64,000 nt of DNA from Streptomyces sp. NBC_00425 (GTDB lineage Bacteria; Actinomycetota; Actinomycetes; Streptomycetales; Streptomycetaceae), in the NCBI RefSeq assembly GCF_036030735.1, contig NZ_CP107928.1, positions 6,634,001-6,698,000 of the forward strand. Reading direction: 5' to 3'. This document shows, one piece after another, positions 34,160 through 43,767 of the stretch (the stretch's first letter is position 1; every line of letters starts with the position of its first letter). Below the pieces are notes generated by a model, which did no database searches, had not been told where the DNA came from, and saw only the letters and a program-made list of their open reading frames with translations. The position numbers and the translations under genes were made by a program.

Positions 34160-35650
34160 GTGTCCACCACACCCCGCGATGTGCACTTCCCCGTCGCGCA
34201 CCTGCGCCCGCCCCGCAACTGGATCAACGACCCCAACGGGCTGGTCTTCCACGACGGCCACTACCACGTCTCCTACCAGTACAACCCGTACGGAGCGACC
34301 CACGCGAACATGCACTGGGGCCACTTCCGCAGCCCCGACCTGCTGACCTGGGAGCCGCTGCCGATCGCCCTGTCCCCGTCGCCCGGTGGCGTGGACTCCG
34401 ACGGCTGCTTCTCCGGCAACGCCGTCTCCGACGGCGACCGGCTCGTCGCCTTCTACTCCGCGCACCTCGTGGCGCGCTCCCCCCAGCACCAGCCGGTCAC
34501 CTGCGCCGTCTCCCACGACGGCGGCACCAGCTTCCGCCCGCGGGGCGAACTGCTCATCCCCGAGCTGCCCGAGGGCTGCACCATGTACCGCGACCCGTAC
34601 GTCTGGCGGGACGGTGACGGCTGGCGGATGCTGGTCGGCGCCGCTCTCGCCGACGGCCGCGCCGCTACCCTCCTGTACGACTCACCCGACCTGGAGAACT
34701 GGACCTACCGAGGCCCCTTCGTCGCCCGCCCTTCAGAGCCCATCGGCGGCACCAAGGAGCTCACCGGCGATGGCTGGGAATGCCCCCAGTACCTCCCGGC
34801 AGCCGGCGGACAGGCCGCCCTCATCTTCAGTACCTGGACCGAACCCACTGGCCCGATGCGCGTCGCGGCCCTGATCGGCGAAGAGCACGACGGCCGCTTC
34901 AAGGCAGGCGCACCGGTGTGGGCGGACCACGGCCCGGACTGCTACGCACCTGCCCTGCTGCGTGCACCAGGGGGTACCTCCCACGCCGGAGGCAGTGGGG
35001 GAGGCAGATGGCTGCTGTGGGGCTGGTCGTGGGAAGCCCGCGACCAGGCCTGGGCCGTCGCCGGCGGATGGGCCGGCGTCCTCACTCTGCCCCGCGAGAT
35101 CCACGTCGGCGGCGACGGCACGCTGCATCAGCGGCCTGCCACCGAACTGCTCGCCCTGCGCGGTGAGCACATCGTGCACGCCGAGAGTGCGACCCATGGC
35201 CCGGAGCCGGTGGAACTGGGCGGCGTTGGAGGGGCCTTCGACCTGACGGCCCGTCTGGAGCCGACCGGGACCGCCGGCCTGCGGCTGCTCACCACCCCGG
35301 ACGGATCCGAGTACCTCGACATCCACCTCGATCCGGACGCGGGCGAACTGGTCGTCGACCGCTACCACGCCTCCTTGGACACGCGGGCCCACGGCGGCGC
35401 CTACCGGATGCCCTGCCCCACCGGACAGCCGGTCGACCTCCGCGTGGTCGTCGACCACTCCATCGCCGAGGTCTTCCTGACCTCTACCGGCCAGGTCCTC
35501 ACGCTGCGGTTCTACCCGACAGGGCAGGGCGCGTGGCGACTTCAGGCCCGCACCGCACCGGGCACGCGCCTTCGCTACGCGGTCGACGCGTGGGAGCTGC
35601 ACCCGCTGGTGATCAAGAAGCCGGCCGCCGGCGCCGCCGAACAGTACTGA
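34160..35650 (+). CDS. GH32 beta-fructosidase (sucrose/levan/inulin hydrolase)
   Basis: A 496-residue GH32 enzyme with the complete catalytic triad: nucleophile Asp24 in NWINDPNG, stabiliser Asp145 in YRDPYV and acid/base Glu207 in WECPQ. A five-bladed propeller is followed by a C-terminal beta-sandwich (about residues 350-490). No signal peptide is present, so it acts on imported fructosides. It starts 99 bp after the GH3 gene in the same operon direction. Whether the substrate is sucrose, inulin- or levan-type oligosaccharide cannot be told from the sequence. Confidence 0.9.
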   Translation: MSTTPRDVHFPVAHLRPPRNWINDPNGLVFHDGHYHVSYQYNPYGATHANMHWGHFRSPDLLTWEPLPIALSPSPGGVDSDGCFSGNAVSDGDRLVAFYSAHLVARSPQHQPVTCAVSHDGGTSFRPRGELLIPELPEGCTMYRDPYVWRDGDGWRMLVGAALADGRAATLLYDSPDLENWTYRGPFVARPSEPIGGTKELTGDGWECPQYLPAAGGQAALIFSTWTEPTGPMRVAALIGEEHDGRFKAGAPVWADHGPDCYAPALLRAPGGTSHAGGSGGGRWLLWGWSWEARDQAWAVAGGWAGVLTLPREIHVGGDGTLHQRPATELLALRGEHIVHAESATHGPEPVELGGVGGAFDLTARLEPTGTAGLRLLTTPDGSEYLDIHLDPDAGELVVDRYHASLDTRAHGGAYRMPCPTGQPVDLRVVVDHSIAEVFLTSTGQVLTLRFYPTGQGAWRLQARTAPGTRLRYAVDAWELHPLVIKKPAAGAAEQY

Positions 35651-35677
35651 ACCAACAGGTCTGAAGGAGGATCCTCA

Positions 35678-38605
35678 ATGAGCTCGCACGGTTTTGGACG
35701 ACGTCAGTTCCTCACCACCGCCATCGGCGTAGCCGCCGCCTGGACCCAGGTTTCCGGCAACGCTGCCGCCGCCACGTCGTCGCGTAATTCTTCCGTGCAG
35801 GTCTGGCTGACCGACACGTCGGCCAAGAAGTGGGTCGTCGGCCAGAGCGATGTGCTGTTCCGGACGAAGAGCACCGGCAACCCGCTCACGATCAAAATCG
35901 ACGACAGCGTCAAGTACCAGAGGATCCAGGGCTTCGGGGCGGCCATGACCGACTCTTCCGCCTGGCTCATCAACAAGCTGTCCACCGCTGACCGAGCGAA
36001 GCTGATGCAGAAGCTGTACGACCCCTCCAAGGGCATCGGCCTCAGCCTGATCCGTACGCCGATGGGTGCCACGGACTTCAACGCGTCGGGCACCTACTCC
36101 TACGACGACATGCCGGCGGGACAGACGGACCCGACGCTGTCCGACTTCTCGGTCCAGCACGACGAGAATTACATCATTCCCATCTTGCGCCAGGCTCTCG
36201 CACAGAACCCGTCCGCCAAGATCCTGGCCACCCCATGGAGCCCGCCAGGCTGGATGAAGACCTCGGACTCCATGATCGGCGGCACCCTCAAGAGCGACTG
36301 CGCTTCCACGCTGGCCGACTACTTCGTGAAGTTCATCAAGGCCTACGACAGGGCCGGTGTGCCCATCTCCTACATCACGCCGCAGAACGAGCCCATGGGC
36401 ACGCCCAGTTGGCCCGGCATGTTCCTGTCCGCATACCAGGAATCCGCGTTGATCCAGGAGATCGGCCAGGCGTTCGCGGCCAACCGCATCTCCACGAAGA
36501 TCCTGGCTTGGGACCACAACTGGGATGTGCCCTCGTATCCCGAGACGATCTTCAGCGACCCCGCCGCCTCCCAGTACACGGCCGGCACCGGATGGCACAT
36601 CTACAGTGGCAACCCGATGTACCAGACTGTGGTCCACAACGACTTTCCGGGCAAGGAAACCTACATCACGGAGGCCACCGGAGGCGTCTGGCAGGGTGAC
36701 GACGAGACGGCGTTCCATGATGCACTCGGCACGTGGATCATCAAGGGCATGCGCAACTGGGCGAACGGTGTGATGCTCTGGAACACCGCGCTCGACCCCA
36801 AGTTGGGGCCGCTCAACAGCGACACCAACGGCATCCCCATGTGCCGGGGACTGGTCACGGTCGATCCGGACAGCGGGCAGGTGTCCTACAACGTGGACTA
36901 CTACGCACTCGCTCACGCCAGCCGGTTTGTGAAGCCCGGAGCGCATCGCATCTACTCGAACACCTTCGGGGACGGAGGCATCGAGAGCGTCGCGTTCCTG
37001 AACCCGGACGGCTCGAAGGTCGTGATCGCGTACAACTCGGGTAGCGCCGCGAAGAACTTCAGCGTCGCGGACGGGACGCAGTCCTTCGACTACACCCTGA
37101 ACGCCGGCGACGCTGTCACGTTCACCTACACGGGCGGGCGCAGCGGCGGGACCCCCGCGGCGACCAATGTCTTCGACCCGTCCCATGACTTCACGTTCAA
37201 GTCGTCGCTGGGGCCGATGACGGTCACGTACGAGCCGGCCCTCCTGCAGTACCAGAACGCCGTCCGCACCGGAAGCAAGCTGCTCACGTACTCCCTGCCG
37301 ATCGGAGCGTCCATCAAGACGCCCGGAACGTCACTGAGCCGTGGCAAGTGGACCGCCACGGCCTCGTCGAGCCCGGACTGGGGTGCGGCCTCGAACGCGA
37401 TCGACGGCGATATCAACAGCCGGTGGAATCTCGGCCAGGGGACGACCAGCGGGGCTTGGTTCCAGGTCGATCTGGGGAGCCCGACGAGCTTCAACAAGAT
37501 CGTCTTCGCCACCGGAGAAAGCAGCTCCTTCGACTACGTCACCAAGTACCAGATATACGTCTCGGACGACGGGGCCGACTGGGGCAGCGCAGTCGCGAAC
37601 GGCAGCGGGAACATAGGGAAGATAGCCGTCACGTTGCCGGCCCAGACGGCACGGTACATTCGCGTCGTCTGTGCCGCGGCATCCGGTTTCTGGTGGAGCA
37701 TCGCCGAAATCAACGTATACGGATCCTCGAGCGGCACCGGTTCGATCGCAGCCCCGACAGCGGTGCCCAAGGGCCTCCAGCTGAAGACCTGGACCAGTCC
37801 GGAAGGGGAACAGGTCACCGCGGTGTTCAACGGCACCGCCGGCAGCCGGAGCTTCCCGGTGTCCGCCGACGGCTCGTACACCTACACCCTGCCGAGCGGA
37901 ACGTCGGCGATGTTCACCACGCAGAAGCTGGCCGGCTTCCCCGCACCGATCTTCGGAAGCCTGAAGCCGAAGGAAGGCATACCGCGCGCCAAGTTCACGA
38001 TCAGCGGTTCTCACTTCGGTGACGCGCAGGGGCTGGGCACGGTGCGTTTCGGGAAGCTCTTCGCCGAAATCGACAGCTGGTCGGACACGAGCATCAGCGC
38101 GTACGTGCCGAGCGGTCTTGCGGTGGGCACGTACAAGGTCTCGGTGAACGGCGTCGGCGGAGCGGACGCGGGTTCAGCTTCGTTCGACGTCATAGACCTG
38201 GGTCCCGCGCTGTCGCGCACGGGCTGGACCGCCACGACCTCCGACACAAGCCCGAACAACGACGGTCCCGCGAACATGCTGGACGGCGATTCCGGCACCC
38301 GGTACAGCTCCGGAACAGGTCAGTACGACGGGCTGTGGATCCAGGTCGACATGGGGCAGACCCAGACGTTCGGCAAGATCCTGCTCGATTCCGGCAGCAG
38401 CATCGGCGACTATGCGCGAAGTGCGGACGTGTACGTATCGGCGAACGGAACAGACTGGACCAAGGTCTCTTCGATAGAGGACGGCCAGCGTGTCGAGTTG
38501 ATTTCCTTCTCGACCGAGACGGCTCGCTACATCAAGGTCGTCAACACCGGCAACGTCGCGAGTAACTGGTGGTCAATCGCAGAATTGAACGTATACAGCG
38601 ACTGA
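35678..38605 (+). CDS. secreted GH30 glycosidase with two F5/8 (discoidin) modules and an IPT/TIG domain
   Basis: A 975-residue multidomain protein. A Tat signal (GRRQFLTTAIG) is followed by a GH30 barrel and side beta-domain (about residues 60-500) with acid/base Glu238 in PQNEPMG and nucleophile Glu332 in YITEATGG. A discoidin-like module follows at about 547-685, a short beta-domain, an IPT/TIG domain at about 755-840 and a second discoidin-like module at about 842-975. GAAGGAGG precedes ATG. Exported, it probably attacks a beta-1,6- or beta-1,3-glucan or glucosylceramide-like substrate; family GH30 has several specificities. Products could feed the neighbouring importer and cytoplasmic GH3. 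Confidence 0.87.
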   Translation: MSSHGFGRRQFLTTAIGVAAAWTQVSGNAAAATSSRNSSVQVWLTDTSAKKWVVGQSDVLFRTKSTGNPLTIKIDDSVKYQRIQGFGAAMTDSSAWLINKLSTADRAKLMQKLYDPSKGIGLSLIRTPMGATDFNASGTYSYDDMPAGQTDPTLSDFSVQHDENYIIPILRQALAQNPSAKILATPWSPPGWMKTSDSMIGGTLKSDCASTLADYFVKFIKAYDRAGVPISYITPQNEPMGTPSWPGMFLSAYQESALIQEIGQAFAANRISTKILAWDHNWDVPSYPETIFSDPAASQYTAGTGWHIYSGNPMYQTVVHNDFPGKETYITEATGGVWQGDDETAFHDALGTWIIKGMRNWANGVMLWNTALDPKLGPLNSDTNGIPMCRGLVTVDPDSGQVSYNVDYYALAHASRFVKPGAHRIYSNTFGDGGIESVAFLNPDGSKVVIAYNSGSAAKNFSVADGTQSFDYTLNAGDAVTFTYTGGRSGGTPAATNVFDPSHDFTFKSSLGPMTVTYEPALLQYQNAVRTGSKLLTYSLPIGASIKTPGTSLSRGKWTATASSSPDWGAASNAIDGDINSRWNLGQGTTSGAWFQVDLGSPTSFNKIVFATGESSSFDYVTKYQIYVSDDGADWGSAVANGSGNIGKIAVTLPAQTARYIRVVCAAASGFWWSIAEINVYGSSSGTGSIAAPTAVPKGLQLKTWTSPEGEQVTAVFNGTAGSRSFPVSADGSYTYTLPSGTSAMFTTQKLAGFPAPIFGSLKPKEGIPRAKFTISGSHFGDAQGLGTVRFGKLFAEIDSWSDTSISAYVPSGLAVGTYKVSVNGVGGADAGSASFDVIDLGPALSRTGWTATTSDTSPNNDGPANMLDGDSGTRYSSGTGQYDGLWIQVDMGQTQTFGKILLDSGSSIGDYARSADVYVSANGTDWTKVSSIEDGQRVELISFSTETARYIKVVNTGNVASNWWSIAELNVYSD

Positions 38606-39112
38606 CATCCGGCAACATCGGCCAGGACGTCCAGACGCCGCCGTCGGTGGCACTGTTGTCAGCACCCCCTGCGACACTCTGCCCCGGATCCTCTCGGTCG
38701 GTCTCACCGCCATGGAGTCGGTGAAAGGCGTGGGCAGCAAGGCCTGAGCCCGCGCCCTTCGGCCCAGAGACGCAGGTCGTCACCGTCACCAAGGGCGGCG
38801 CGGACGGCTGGCGCTCCGACGCTCCTTTCGATGGCCTCATCGCCTGAGATCAGATCGATCAGGTGCTCGTGGAGGACTTTGCGCTCGCAGGACGGCCCAC
38901 CGGAGCTTGAACCGGGAAGCGCACGGGATCCTCCTCCCAAGGATCTGGAACCCTGTTCGGCGCCCTGGAACAGGACCGCGCCCGGAGCCCGGGCGCGGTC
39001 CGGGATGAGGTCGACATGTCGCTCGAGCAGGAACATCAACGAGTGGGCAACGACCTGAACAATCTTACGGGCCACCCCGTTCCTCATCGCCGACTGTGCG
39101 GCTGTGGAGGCC
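38606..39112. other. intergenic stretch without recognised gene
   Basis: No frame shows a recognisable domain. A minus-strand frame with EHLIDLISGDEA near 38870 is unsupported by start, ribosome site or homology. It separates the sugar operon from the convergent VapBC pair. Confidence 0.4.
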
Positions 39113-39526
39113 CTACTGCCTGAGGTCGATCGTGCGGACCGGCTGTCCCGTGGTGCGGGCGATGGTGTCGAAGTCGTGGTCGCAGTGGAGCAGTGTGAGC
39201 CCCGCTTCCTCGGCGGCGGCAGCCACTAGGAGGCCGACCGGGCCCGCGCTGCGGTGCTCACCCTTGGCGGTCAGCTGTTCCTGGACGACGCGGGAGCGGC
39301 GGTAGACGCCGTCCGGCATGGGGCACCAGGCGTAGTGGGCGTCGAGCGCCGCCTTCAAACGCGTACGGTCTGCGGCCGAACGGGCTGAGTAGAGGACCTC
39401 GAGTTCGGTGATGTCGCAGATCGCGACGAGGCCGGCGCCGATCCTGTCGTCCCAGTCGGTCGTGTTCTGGCGGAGCAGGACGCGGGCGAGCGCGGAGGTG
39501 TCGATGAGGTAGTCGGCGACGGTCAC
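39113..39526 (-). CDS. vapC: VapC-type PIN-domain toxin
   Basis: A 137-residue PIN-domain ribonuclease. The acidic Mg-binding residues are visible: Asp in YLIDTSAL, Glu in ITELEVLYSAR, and the Asp pair in HCDHDFDTIA. The ATG overlaps the antitoxin stop by four bases (ATGA). As in other VapBC systems it should cleave RNA, often a tRNA, when not bound by its antitoxin. Confidence 0.88.
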   Translation of the reverse strand: MTVADYLIDTSALARVLLRQNTTDWDDRIGAGLVAICDITELEVLYSARSAADRTRLKAALDAHYAWCPMPDGVYRRSRVVQEQLTAKGEHRSAGPVGLLVAAAAEEAGLTLLHCDHDFDTIARTTGQPVRTIDLRQ

Positions 39527-39780
39527 TCATGCGCTCCGGTGTCGGAGGCGGCGTCGGCTGTGCTCGCTGGCCGGTACTTGCTCTTGTCCAGGAGAAGGTC
39601 CATGTCCAGCGCGCCGTCGGTCACCAGCTCGCGGGCTTCGTCGAGCGCGCGCAGACGCCGGTGACGGGCCGTGACTTCCCGCAGGGCGGTGTTGATGGTC
39701 TCGCGCTTGGTGGTGGTGCCGAGTTCCTTGGCTGCTTCTTCCAAGGCCTCGTCGTCGAGGTCGATCACGGTACGGCTCAC
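39523..39780 (-). CDS. vapB: VapB-type antitoxin
   Basis: An 85-residue antitoxin of the type-II VapB (ribbon-helix-helix-like) class: SRTVIDLDDEALEEAAKELG, then TTKRETINTALREV, and a C-terminal toxin-binding tail. GTG 39780 is chosen because AGGAGGG lies seven bases upstream on the minus strand; an upstream in-frame start lacks this. An AT-rich GTATATCAAC just before it may form the autoregulated promoter. Confidence 0.87.
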   Translation of the reverse strand: MSRTVIDLDDEALEEAAKELGTTTKRETINTALREVTARHRRLRALDEARELVTDGALDMDLLLDKSKYRPASTADAASDTGAHE

Positions 39781-39862
39781 GGGCACCCTCCTGCGTATAT
39801 CAACTGGAGTAGCAGTCACTTCCGGTGTACCGAAGGGACTTTCCGGGGTGCCCGCCCGAGGC

Positions 39863-41158
39863 TCAGCGGACGCGGTTCGCCAGTTTGGTGGTGGTGTTGA
39901 GGAGGTACTCCAGCGGTCCGCGGTGGAAGAAGCGGGACCAGATCGCCGCGAACAGGGTGGCTCCGACGACGAAGCACAGCAGCAGCTCGAAGGAGGCGGA
40001 CTGCGGTGGGGTCACGGCTTCGCCAGGCAGGGCGAGGATCACCAGGATGTGGCTCACGTACAGGGTCAGGGACATGGTGCCGACGGCGATGACCGGCGCG
40101 GCCAGTCGGCGCAGCACCGGCAGCCGGTCCACGGCCACCGTCAGGCACAGGATCACGGTGATCGCGACTCCCAGGCAGCCGACGACGTCGAACGTGGAAC
40201 CGCTGTGTGGCTCGGCCGCCAGCAGCCCCCATGCGTCGGGGCCCCACAGCCCACTGCCGACCGGCAGGTCGAAGCCTCCCTCTGCCATGCCGGGATCCTG
40301 CATGGCACCGAGGTCTTTGAGGACGTCGAAGTCCTCCATGCCGGGCATCCCGGCCGCGATCTCCTTGGCGCCGCCGGTCCACCGGAGCGCCAACCACGAG
40401 AGGCCGTATCCGAACGCGATCAGCGCGGGTCCGACCATGGCCAGCCGCCGCCGCACCGCGCTCGAGGACAGATCAAGCCGGCCCAGCGCCATGCCGGTGA
40501 CCACGAACGTCATCCAGGTGATCGCCGGGTAGAAGCCGGTGAGCAGGAAGTCGAGCACGCCCACGCCGGAGAGGCGCGCGATCGGGTCGTAGGAGTCGAT
40601 GGTGTTCACGATCGATTCGCTGAGCAGCGCCCGCAGGCAGTACGCCACCTGCGGCGCGATGACCGCGAGCGCGACCGCGATGGTCGCGAGGGTCCTGGCC
40701 CGCAGCCGCAGCAGGGGCAGGGCCAGCAGGAAGTACACCGCGTAGTAGTTGATGATGACGCCGCCGCCGAAGTCGGTCATCGCCAGCGCGGTGCCCACCA
40801 CGAGCAGGATCGCGGCCCGGATCACGATCCTGGCCTTCGCCTGTCGGCCGGCCAGTCCGGTCTTCGGCTCCAGGCGGCCGGCTATCAGCACCATCGAGAA
40901 TCCGGCGAGGGTGGCGAACAGCGCCGAGGCCCGGCCGCTCGCCAGCCAGACGAACCAGGTGCCCGCGCCGTCGCCGGAGGTGGGGAAGGGATTGAAGGGG
41001 CCGACGTGCACGGCGAACATTCCGAACACGGCCACGGCACGGGCGAGGTCCACCCCGACCAACCGTGCGGTCGACGAAGGGCGTTTCGTCGCTGTGGCGG
41101 ACTCGGGTGCGGGTAGGGGCTGGGCAGGCGCCTTCTTGGTGCTTTCGATCTCGGTCAC
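39863..41158 (-). CDS. DUF418/DUF1624-type polytopic membrane protein, paralogue 1
   Basis: A protein of about 431 residues with ten or so hydrophobic helices. It has GVDLARAVAVFGMFAVHVGP at the start and WSRFFHRGPLEYLLNTTTKL at the end, signatures of the DUF418/acyltransferase-like membrane family. The start is uncertain: GTG 41158 is used, but ATG 41194 is possible; neither has a strong ribosome site. The next gene upstream is a clear paralogue, pointing to tandem duplication. Function is unknown; an acyl-transfer or envelope role is a guess. Confidence 0.72.
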   Translation of the reverse strand: MTEIESTKKAPAQPLPAPESATATKRPSSTARLVGVDLARAVAVFGMFAVHVGPFNPFPTSGDGAGTWFVWLASGRASALFATLAGFSMVLIAGRLEPKTGLAGRQAKARIVIRAAILLVVGTALAMTDFGGGVIINYYAVYFLLALPLLRLRARTLATIAVALAVIAPQVAYCLRALLSESIVNTIDSYDPIARLSGVGVLDFLLTGFYPAITWMTFVVTGMALGRLDLSSSAVRRRLAMVGPALIAFGYGLSWLALRWTGGAKEIAAGMPGMEDFDVLKDLGAMQDPGMAEGGFDLPVGSGLWGPDAWGLLAAEPHSGSTFDVVGCLGVAITVILCLTVAVDRLPVLRRLAAPVIAVGTMSLTLYVSHILVILALPGEAVTPPQSASFELLLCFVVGATLFAAIWSRFFHRGPLEYLLNTTTKLANRVR

Positions 41159-41480
41159 CGGGACAACCTTGCCGAGGCGGGGGCGGTCGACCATCCGCCG
41201 GGCTTCAGGAGGCCCCCCGCCGGTCGGCCGGCGTGGCCCCCTCCGATCGGCGGGGGCCCGGTCTCGGTCGTACAAGAACGCCTGTGGTGGTCAAGCTGGT
41301 CGCCGCGATGCCGCGGGTCGGCAGGCTCACCACGAGCCGGCAGTTCTTCCGCTCCGCCTGAAGGCCGAGCGGCGTCACTTCACGCATCTCATCGATATTG
41401 ATCACGCAGGCGGGCGGCGGGGTGACTTCCGAACTCTCGGCGGAACGGCATCCGCGGGAAGCGACACACCCCGATGTGTC

Positions 41481-42689
41481 TTATCGGATGCGTCGGGCGA
41501 TCCCGGTCGCCCTGCCCATCAGCCATTCGAGCGGCCCTCGCTGGAAGAAGCGGGACCAGAGGGTGGCGAGGACGGTGACGGACGCGATGAAGCCGAGCAG
41601 GACGTACAAGGGCGGGACGGTCGCTTCCTCGGTGTCCAGGAGCCAGATGGCGACGATGTGGTAGACGTACGCCGTCAGTGACATCGAGCCGACCGCGATG
41701 ACGGGCCTGGCCAGGCGGCGCAGGCGGGGGAAGGCGTCCATGGCGGCCAGGCACGCGGTGATCACCAGGATCGCCACACCCGTGGCGGCCACGATGGACA
41801 GGGTCGCCTCGCTGTGCGGAGCTGAGGCCAGCATCCCGGCGGGGGTGTCGCCGAAGATGCCGATGCTGTCGGGTGATACGGACGGCGCGGACGACATGCC
41901 CGGCCCCTCTTCGGCTTTCCGGACGGCTTCGGCGGCACCGGGTACGAGACGCACCGCCAGCCAGGAGCCGCCGTAGCCGGTGATGGCGAGGGCGACGCCG
42001 GTGAGCGCGAGGCGTATCCGGACGGACGTGGCAGCCAGGTCGCAGCGGGCGACAGCCATACCGGCGATCACGAACGGGACCCAGGTCAGGGCCGGATAAC
42101 CGCCGGTGAAGAACAGTGAGACGGGGCCGTCGGCCTGGCCGTAGGAGAGGAACACGCGGCCGCCGACCACCGGCTTCAGCGCGTACAGCAGCTGTGGACC
42201 CACCAGGGCCCATCCTGCGGCGGTCAACGCCAGTGGCTTGGCGCCCAGCCGGTACAGGGGCAGTACGAGCAGGAAGAACAGTCCGTAGAAGGCGAGGATC
42301 GGCACGACCGGGGTGCCGGTCAGGGTCAGAGCGGTGCCCAGGACCATGAGGATCACGGCCCGGATGATCACCTTGGCGGCGGCCTGGCGGCCGGCCAGGC
42401 CGGTCTTCGGTGTGCGGCGGCCGGTGATGAGGGCGACCGCGAAGCCGGCCAGGACGGCGAACAGGGCGGATGAGCGGCCTTGCGCCAGTTCCATCAGGAA
42501 GCCGATGGCTCCGCCCTGAGCCGGGGCGGGGCCCACGTGGACCGCGTACATGCCGAAGACGGCCAGGCCGCGGGCCAGGTCCAGCCCGATCAGCCGGCCC
42601 ACGCCCGCGCCGGTCGAGGGCTCACTGCGCTCGAGTTCGGGGGACGGCGCGTCGGCCGTAAGCGGCGGGGAGTCCGGGTGATGGGTCAT
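41481..42689 (-). CDS. DUF418/DUF1624-type polytopic membrane protein, paralogue 2
   Basis: A 402-residue paralogue of the downstream neighbour, with the same landmarks (GLDLARGLAVFGMYAVHVGP, PKTGLAGRQAAAKVIIRA, WSRFFQRGPLEWLMG). A two-component response regulator lay upstream in the opposite direction but is now truncated, so original control may be lost. Function unknown. Confidence 0.78.
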   Translation of the reverse strand: MTHHPDSPPLTADAPSPELERSEPSTGAGVGRLIGLDLARGLAVFGMYAVHVGPAPAQGGAIGFLMELAQGRSSALFAVLAGFAVALITGRRTPKTGLAGRQAAAKVIIRAVILMVLGTALTLTGTPVVPILAFYGLFFLLVLPLYRLGAKPLALTAAGWALVGPQLLYALKPVVGGRVFLSYGQADGPVSLFFTGGYPALTWVPFVIAGMAVARCDLAATSVRIRLALTGVALAITGYGGSWLAVRLVPGAAEAVRKAEEGPGMSSAPSVSPDSIGIFGDTPAGMLASAPHSEATLSIVAATGVAILVITACLAAMDAFPRLRRLARPVIAVGSMSLTAYVYHIVAIWLLDTEEATVPPLYVLLGFIASVTVLATLWSRFFQRGPLEWLMGRATGIARRIR

Positions 42690-42776
42690 GACCCTCAGGC
42701 TGGAGACCCGGGCCGATCATGGACTATCCGCCAGAAGGCTGCCGTGTCCCTGCCGAGTGGTGGGTGCTACCCCGCC

Positions 42777-43150
42777 ATGTGGCTGGAGCTGGGCGCGTCC
42801 GAGGACATCGAGGTCGTCGCGACCGCGAGCGGCGGCGACGCGGTGGAGACCGTCCGGCGGGAGCAGCCGGACGTGGTGCTGCTGGACATCCGGATGCCGG
42901 ACGTCGACGGGCTCACCGTCCTGCGGGAGCTGCGGACGATTCCGGACGCTCCTGTGGCGGCGATGCTGACCACGTTCGACGCCGACGAGTACATCCTGAC
43001 CGCGCTGAACGCCGGTGCCGCCGGTCTCCTGCTCAAGGACACCGAGCCGGAGCAGCTCGCCCACCTGGTGCGGACCCTGGTCGCGGGCGGTGTGGTGCTG
43101 TCGCCCAAGGCGTCGCAGCTCGTCGGGTCTTCTTCCGACAGCCGGGAGCC
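42777..43150 (+). pseudogene. truncated NarL-type response regulator
   Basis: The middle of a receiver domain is intact: LGASEDIEVVATA, VVLLDIRMPDVDGLTVL with the phosphoacceptor Asp, and LLLKDTEPEQLAHLVR. The N-terminal strand with the acidic pair and the whole LuxR-type HTH are missing, and the frame runs into unrelated sequence. No kinase gene adjoins. The 130 bp after it up to the MarR gene show nothing else. Confidence 0.72.
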
Positions 43151-43280
43151 TGGCTCCGTTCAGCACGGGCCTTCACGGGCCTTCATGGGCCGAGTGCGCT
43201 GCGGCACTGTCGCCTTCGCGGCAACGCCGGAAACGATTCGCCCCCCCCCAGGCCGGAACCGGGGTGCAGGCCGAGGGGAG

Positions 43281-43760
43281 TTACTCGGACTCTCCCGCCG
43301 CAATGTCACGGTTGTTGATCGCGTCGGTGATGGCGTAGGCGACACGGACGAAGGACTCTGCCTGATGCGCCGACAGGTCCCGCGCGGAGATTTCTTCCAG
43401 GGCCCGCCACATGGCAGCGATGGGCTCGCGCATGGCACGGCCTTTGTCGGTGAGGTGGACGACCATGACGCGCCGGTCGTGTTCGGCCGGCTCGCGCACG
43501 AGCAGGCCGGCGTCCTGCATGCGGCGCAGGGACTTGGAGACGGTGGAGTGGTCCAGGCCGACGCTTTCGAGCAGTTCGGACTGGGTCTGGCCGTCCCGGT
43601 CGAGGAGTTGCATCAGCAGCAGTTCCTGTCCGGGATGCAGGTTCATCTCACGGAGCATCGCGGCGGCGCGGGCGCGGTGAGCGCGGGCGAGCTGGAAGAT
43701 CGCGTAGCTCATCGGCCCCTCGCCGGCCGTGGAGGGGGTGTGGTGTGTAGGGACGGGCAT
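43281..43760 (-). CDS. MarR-family transcriptional regulator
   Basis: A 159-residue winged-helix regulator with SELLESVGLDHSTVSKSLRR as recognition region and DRRVMVVHLTDKGRAM as wing. GAGGAA precedes ATG, seven bases after the stop of the ene-reductase gene, so it is the third gene of that operon. It probably senses an electrophile or phenolic compound and represses its own operon from the palindrome at 45866-45875. Confidence 0.87.
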   Translation of the reverse strand: MPVPTHHTPSTAGEGPMSYAIFQLARAHRARAAAMLREMNLHPGQELLLMQLLDRDGQTQSELLESVGLDHSTVSKSLRRMQDAGLLVREPAEHDRRVMVVHLTDKGRAMREPIAAMWRALEEISARDLSAHQAESFVRVAYAITDAINNRDIAAGESE

Positions 43761-43767
43761 CGGTTCC

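Noticed and set aside
43240..43250. Run of about nine C residues
   Set aside because: An isolated homopolymer in a short intergenic gap; no gene or phase-variable frame spans it.
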